Below are positions 59,372-64,000 of a stretch of 64,000 nt of DNA, one piece after another. A program made the translations under genes and the position numbers. The notes under the pieces are model-generated. The model saw only the letters and a program-made list of their open reading frames with translations, did no database searches and was not told where the DNA came from. Position 1 is the stretch's first letter. Each line of letters starts with the position of its first letter. Location: positions 5,411,501 to 5,475,500 of the forward strand of contig NC_084892.1 of NCBI RefSeq assembly GCF_958979055.1. The letters run 5' to 3'. The stretch is from Alnus glutinosa. Lineage: Eukaryota; Streptophyta; Magnoliopsida; Fagales; Betulaceae.

Positions 59372-59824
59372 GTAATATATCCAAAAACGTAGTACTCGGA
59401 TATTGCGTAGCCGAATTAATGTTACGTACTACACACACTATTTTATAAAAATTTTACAATGCAGACGTAACATGGTTTAGTAGTTTGGATTTTTTTTTAG
59501 TAATGATATATACCATATATACTACTATCTCATTATATTGACGTGGTATTACCAATCTACCCATAGATCGTTTATTATTAAAAAAGAAAAAGAAAAAGAA
59601 AAAAACTCAAACGATAGATTGACAATCAGCATCTATAGTACAATGAAAAATGATACACATACATACATCCCTTACATATTTCTATATAACCAAGTTTTTA
59701 ATCCATCATTAAATTTGTCCAATAAATCTGGTTAATGGTTAATTTGAAAATGAAATGTAAAAGATATGTATTTATATCATTTCTCATAATAAAATATAAT
59801 GACGTGGTATATATATAGCATTAC

Positions 59825-59888
<64 letters not shown>

Positions 59889-60530
59889 TTTTAGTAAGTA
59901 TTGATCCAAAGACTATTAGATTTGATCGACATTACTAGCTAGTTAGTTGCCGAAAAATCTGTTTAGAGAAGCAGAGTGGCATTAATGGCCATGGCCTCTT
60001 GAGAGGCTGTTAAGGACAGGCAGCTGATCGTGTTGAAATGAGTCTGATAAACTAGTAATTGAGTCTCAATTAATCATGTTTCAACCACTATGTAGTCTAT
60101 GTATTTCTGATTCTAATCTAATGGTCGGCATGGAATCATAAAATATAATACGACCAAGAAATCTTAACATACGATCAACAACATGCAGATCATCGTAATC
60201 AAATCTTCTCACTTCACTGATCTTATACATGCCAAATTATATCATGCATGCATGCATGTTAACGAAGTGAATCTTTTTCCTTTTCTTTGGGAGGGGAAGC
60301 AAGGCATTTTTTCAGATTTTGAAAAGGACATATGAGTATTTTCTAAATTATTTATTTATTTTTAAGGAATAATGCAAATTTTCCCTTTCTTCGAATAGGA
60401 ATTTTTAACAATTTTGCTACATGGATTCGGTCAATTATTTGTCCAATTTAAGACCCTCTACAATTATTTTTAACAATTTTGCTGTATAGATTCGGTCAAT
60501 TTTCCCTTTCTTGCGGATTAGGACTCTTTA

Positions 60531-60707
60531 CAATTATTTGTCTAAATTTAAGAGAATTCAGGTAAGTGATTATGAAAGATCACTTATAGGATCCACCTAA
60601 TCAAATAAAAGTTGGGCTGCCCAATCACTTATCTGATCAGGTGGATCCCATAAGTGATATCTCACAATCACTTACCTGAATTCTCTCAAATTTGAACAAA
60701 TAATTGG
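60531..60707. mobile_element. Foldback MITE with about 80-bp arms
   Basis: The left arm (CAATTATTTG, AGAGAATTCAGGTAAGTGAT, GGATCCACCTAATCA) and right arm (TGATCAGGTGGATCCCATAA, ATCACTTACCTGAATTCTCT, CAAATAATTG) form an imperfect palindrome around GTTGGGCTGCCCAA. Pairing is roughly 90 percent by eye. It is the best-preserved member of the family also seen at 3937-4093 and, as one arm, at 15650-15690. Confidence 0.85.
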
Positions 60708-61190
60708 CACAACTGATGTAAAAGAGGGAAAAATAGCTAATTAAGAGGTTTAATCTTAATCCTGTGAATTAAGTTGGAGGATGCTTAGAGTGGACCCATG
60801 TACATGGATGGTGGAGATGAATGAGTGTGTGGTGAAGCAATAGTGAGCATAATGGTGGTTTGTAGGACCATATTAAAATCTCCAAACCCACAATATAATT
60901 TGTCTTACAAATCATCATCATCACCACAAGCCTCCATAGTCTCCCTTTATATTGCCTACCTCCCAACACTATCATCATCTTGTCGGCCGCTTTATCCCTC
61001 CTCTCTCCCTCTCTCGATCTCTCCCAACTTCAACCAGGATTCTCATTCCCACTCTGCTTTCAGTTTTCATTCCCATCGTGTTTGGAAACATCACACTCTC
61101 CAGAATACAAAATTCAAGATTTTCGTTTCCATACATCTTCTTCTTCTTCTTTCTTCGCTCTCTCTCTTCGTCTCTTGTCTATTATATATA

Positions 61191-62015
61191 ATGAAACAAC
61201 AAGAACTAATCGCCCTCCAAAGAAGCAGCAGCGCCGCCAGAAGCACAAGAAGGATCCTCCCCTCCAGCCACAGTCGCTCCTCGTCGTCTTTCCCACGTGA
61301 AACAGAAGAAATCTCCGATAACCTCCTCGTCCCAAAACACTACTCTCCGGCATATGTCTCCGACCAACTCTCGAAACCCCACTTCCCCAAAAGGCTCTCC
61401 TCCCTTCTGCGCTCGTTCCTCAGCTTCCTCTCCTTCCCCACCATTCTCCCCACCTGCAAATGGCTCTCCATCCCTTCCAATCTCTCCCTCAATCCCTCCC
61501 TCGGCCGCAAAGTCACAGGAACTCTCTTCGGTCTCCGGAGAGGCCACGTCAGCTTCGCCGTTCAGCTCGACCCGCGCTCCGAACCCTTACTACTCCTCGA
61601 GCTCGCCATGTCGACCTCGTCGTTGGTCAAAGAGATGTCGTCCGGTCTAGTCCGCATCGCGCTCGAGTGCGAGAAGGTTGGACCGGCTCAACCCGGCCGG
61701 TCCAGAAAGCTCTTCCAGGAGCCGACGTGGACCATGTACTGTAATGGGAGGAAGTGCGGGTACGCGATGTCGCGCACGTGCGGGGAGTCCGACTGGCACG
61801 TGCTGGGGACGGTGCAGAGCGTGTCGGTCGGTGCCGGAGTGATTCCTGTTGTGGAGAATGGGAAGAAGAGCGGCGGGTCGTCGGAGGGGGAGTTGCTGTA
61901 TATGAGAGCGAGGTTCGAGCGAGTGGTGGGGAGCCGTGACTCGGAGGCCTTTTACATGATGAACCCTGACGGCAATGGAGGGCCCGAGCTCAGTATTTTT
62001 CTTCTGAGAATATGA
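61191..62015 (+). CDS. MIZU-KUSSEI1-like (DUF617) protein, 274 aa
   Basis: Member of the plant-specific MIZ1/DUF617 family; the founding member is needed for root hydrotropism and sits at the ER. The gene is a single exon, as is usual in the family. Residues 1-105 are Ser/Pro-rich and poorly conserved. The domain starts at VTGTLFGLRRGHVSFAVQ (about 108-125) and continues with LLLLELAMSTSSLVKEMSSG, VRIALECEK, WTMYCNGRKCGYA, DWHVLGTVQSVSVGAGVIP, ELLYMRARFERVVGSRDSEA and FYMMNPDGNGGPELSIFLLR at the end. I start at the ATG at 61191 (MKQQELIALQRSS): it gives a length close to MIZ1 (297 aa), and the upstream in-frame extension to 60825 is low-complexity leader sequence. The coding part is far more GC-rich than its flanks. 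A possible TATA (TTTATATT) lies near 60946. Confidence 0.94.
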   Translation: MKQQELIALQRSSSAARSTRRILPSSHSRSSSSFPRETEEISDNLLVPKHYSPAYVSDQLSKPHFPKRLSSLLRSFLSFLSFPTILPTCKWLSIPSNLSLNPSLGRKVTGTLFGLRRGHVSFAVQLDPRSEPLLLLELAMSTSSLVKEMSSGLVRIALECEKVGPAQPGRSRKLFQEPTWTMYCNGRKCGYAMSRTCGESDWHVLGTVQSVSVGAGVIPVVENGKKSGGSSEGELLYMRARFERVVGSRDSEAFYMMNPDGNGGPELSIFLLRI

Positions 62016-62434
62016 ACACCCAAAGTTGAAAGGAAAAGAAAAAGAAAGCGAAAACTATATATATAAATATATATATAAATATGTTGTTGGAGTTGGAGGG
62101 GATCTAAATTAGGTGGATCGAGAGGAATGTTTAGTGAGTTTGTATGATGGTGTATTTTTTATATGCATAACCATGTGATTTCATATCTTCTTCTGATTCT
62201 TTTTGTTAGATAGGCTTTACAACATACACATGCATACATATAGAAATTCTCAAAAAATATTGTAAGGGTGGCGGTGGCGGTGGCGGTTATTGTCTCTAAC
62301 CAGTAACGGAGCAATTTTGAGTAACCATCGGTTAGCCGTTATTTTCGTAATAAAAAAAATACATAATCCCACAATGTAAGGAAAGATGATATATCTTTTA
62401 TGTGCAGGTAAGGAATCAAAATATTTCATTGTAA

Positions 62435-62854
62435 GAGCATCTTTAACAATGTTATCTAAAATACCTAACTAAAAAAATAAAATTATTTACTTAAACTATT
62501 ACTTTTTCTATATACGTTCTAATAGATTCTCTATTATATTTTTTACTTTCTTTCTTTATTATTTCTTTATATATATATTTGCCAACACTCATATTTTAAA
62601 ACAGTTATTTTTTTTGTAACGGTATAAACTCATATGAGTTTTTGGGTGTCGAGAAAAAAAACGATAAAATATTCAAAAAAAAAATGTTGTTGAGAATGAA
62701 TAAAATAAAGGAACATTTCGCTACAATAATTAGCTACAAGGAGCAAAAAAATAAATTTTACATAAGCTGAAGATAAACTATTAAACCTAATTTTTATTTC
62801 ATATTAACTAAATATACATAATATAAGACTTTTGCCCCATCTACGGAGACGCTC
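62435..62854. mobile_element. MITE with GAGC termini and TAA duplication
   Basis: It begins GAGCATCTTTAACAATG and its inverted right end reads GAGCGTCTCCGTAGATG. TAA flanks both ends (62432-62434 and 62855-62857). It is noncoding and AT-rich, 420 bp. The GAGCATCTCCAAC-like end plus TAA duplication resembles PIF/Harbinger MITEs and the ends of the Pack element at 47214-48265. Confidence 0.65.
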
Positions 62855-62920
62855 TAAAAAATTTTAAAATTGGATTCAAAATCGGAATGGCCGTCGGAGT
62901 CCTGTCCCATTCGTGTATAT

Positions 62921-62945
62921 GGGGGGGGGGGGGGGGGGGGGGGGG
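62921..62945 (+). repeat. Uninterrupted run of 25 G
   Basis: A 25-base G homopolymer in otherwise AT-rich DNA, about 900 bp downstream of the MIZ1-like gene. The open frame across it (62887-63174) shows no recognisable protein. Such runs can form G-quadruplexes and are error-prone in sequencing, so the length may not be exact. Confidence 0.95.
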
Positions 62946-63134
62946 TTGCTTTTGTGTTGATTTTATGAAATTAGGAAAGTTTTGGAGGATGATGGATTCA
63001 TGGGCATGCTTGTCGCCTATTCCAAAACCAGGATTGAGTATTGGACTGACAAGGAAAATATTTTCCGAGGTTTATGGGAAGATTGTCCCAAAAAAAAACA
63101 CCAAAGGTCGATTTCCACGATATTTTAATTCATC

Positions 63135-63138
<4 letters not shown>

Positions 63139-63173
<35 letters not shown>
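63139..63173. repeat. (TA)n microsatellite
   Basis: About 17 TA units. Confidence 0.97.
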
Positions 63174-63176
<3 letters not shown>

Positions 63177-63179
63177 CTA

Positions 63180-64000
63180 GAATATTAGAGGGTGTGAAAG
63201 AAAAGTTACGATAATATAATTAAAATGTAATAAGTGCACATTACTCGTGCCATGCCGTAATCATTGAGAAGGTGTTGCAAAGAGCAAACCTTTGGCTGTC
63301 AAATTAGCTCAAACATGGAGGTGCTGTTTCAAGGACAAAGGCTTATTAAAGCATGAAGATTAAGATCCATCACTGCAACCACTAAAGCCAGGTAATTAGA
63401 GTTCTCATTTTCTTTTTTGTGACATATTATTTAGTACACTTTGTTATTCTCTCATAATTCTATTTTGAAAATTAACTATTGAATTGTTGGAGAAATATAA
63501 GAAAATACAAGGAAGCATTTATCATTCTTTTTTCATTCTAACAATATTTTTCAAGTTCCAAAGGTTTAATTGCAACCGTTGGAACAATTCATTTTTTTTT
63601 TTTTTTTTTTTTTGAAAAAGTCCACATATTCGGCTCTCAAACTATCATCTAATTGAGCATGTCTCCCCCAAACTTTTAATCGAGACAATGTTCCTTCTTC
63701 CCAAACTACCAAAACATTGTAAAGAAAAATGCTACAGGTACTTACACTTTTACAAAGGGAGGCTTACAAATTGACGTGACATCCTACATAAATACGAAAA
63801 TGCCCTTCAGCCCCACGAAACCCAGCATGTCGACTGTTCCCCCATCTCGCTAGCCCAAGAAACCCAACATGTACGCTAGCCTTTCTCCCCCTCTCGCTAG
63901 CCATTCTCCACTCTCCTGAGCTCAGTCGCGGCCTTCCATGGCCTTCTGGAATGGACGCGCCTCAGATTCGAAGCCCTACCTCCGGTGGATTGCCAATCTC
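63180..64000. other. Right edge: no firm gene
   Basis: A T-run at about 63592-63613 is followed by one arm related to the long-TIR element at 25905-26475 (CTCAAACTATCATCTAATTG). From about 63800 the DNA becomes GC-richer and has an internal repeat (ATCTCGCTAGCCCA / CTCTCGCTAGCCATT; ACCCAGCATG / ACCCAACATG). It continues past the window, so a gene or a captured fragment may start here, but nothing can be named. Confidence 0.35.

Larger units (their letters stand above)
57262..60530. other. Repeat-rich intergenic DNA
   Basis: It holds T-rich tracts (57380-57425, 58535-58557), CT (59071-59090) and long TA (59832-59884) microsatellites, and a MITE-like inverted repeat at 58021-58213. One exon-like open stretch lies at 59300-59371. 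No firm gene. Confidence 0.4.

Noticed and set aside
60825..61190. N-terminal extension of the MIZ1-like protein to 396 aa
   Set aside because: The extra 122 residues are low-complexity translated leader, and the ATG at 61191 gives the family's usual length.
62887..63174. 95-aa frame across the poly-G tract
   Set aside because: Glycines from the homopolymer and Ile/Tyr from a TA microsatellite make up much of it, and there is no recognisable domain.
1..64000. CRISPR array, bacterial operon or phage-like system
   Set aside because: Intron-containing plant genes and plant transposons are found throughout; no regularly spaced repeats with unique spacers are present.

Overview
This is nuclear DNA from a eudicot plant, probably a woody one. 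The genes are intron-rich, and the intergenic DNA is AT-rich and packed with plant transposons: LINEs, a Cassandra TRIM carrying 5S rRNA-like sequence, a gypsy-type solo LTR, PIF/Harbinger and Mutator MITEs, and TTTAGGG-type telomere-like repeats. The species cannot be named from the sequence alone.

Layout. 1-9.3 kb is gene-free: a LINE 3' end, two copies of a 1.3-1.8 kb duplicated segment (930-2240 and 6780-8530), and between them a 2.6 kb unclassified element carrying a 741-bp tandem duplication. 9349-9945 is a complete Cassandra TRIM with a perfect target-site duplication. 10.5-16.5 kb is a small disease-resistance locus: one open CC-NBS-LRR gene (10528-13071) and a 5'-truncated LRR-only pseudogene (15691-16535). 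22.6-24.9 kb is a three-exon GT61 glycosyltransferase. 28.8-29.3 kb holds degenerate telomere-like repeats. 30.0-41.5 kb (minus strand) is a KIN-14 kinesin with an N-terminal calponin-homology domain, which I rebuilt as 19 coding exons totalling 1035 aa. 43.8-48.3 kb is a transposon cluster with two captured or retro-copied gene fragments: U2AF35, and a plastid 2-oxoglutarate/malate translocator (DiT) fragment sealed inside a TIR element with TTA duplications. 49.5-55.8 kb is an AGL18/AGL15-type MADS-box gene with 8 exons and 242 aa. 61.2-62.0 kb is an intronless MIZU-KUSSEI1-like (DUF617) gene. The rest is repeat-rich DNA ending at the window edge.

The genes do not form a pathway; they are independent plant genes (immune receptor, Golgi glycosyltransferase, minus-end kinesin, MADS repressor, hydrotropism-family protein) in transposon-rich surroundings. 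The points most worth checking are the DiT-capturing PIF/Harbinger-like element, a probable U12-type intron with an unusual 3' end in the kinesin, a 26-bp tandem duplication that doubles the last splice donor of the kinesin, and the recombination junction that truncated the second resistance gene. I found no CRISPR array, no convincing tRNA gene and no evidence for a wholly new molecular system. All exon boundaries come from reading splice signals and reading frames by eye; none has transcript support here.
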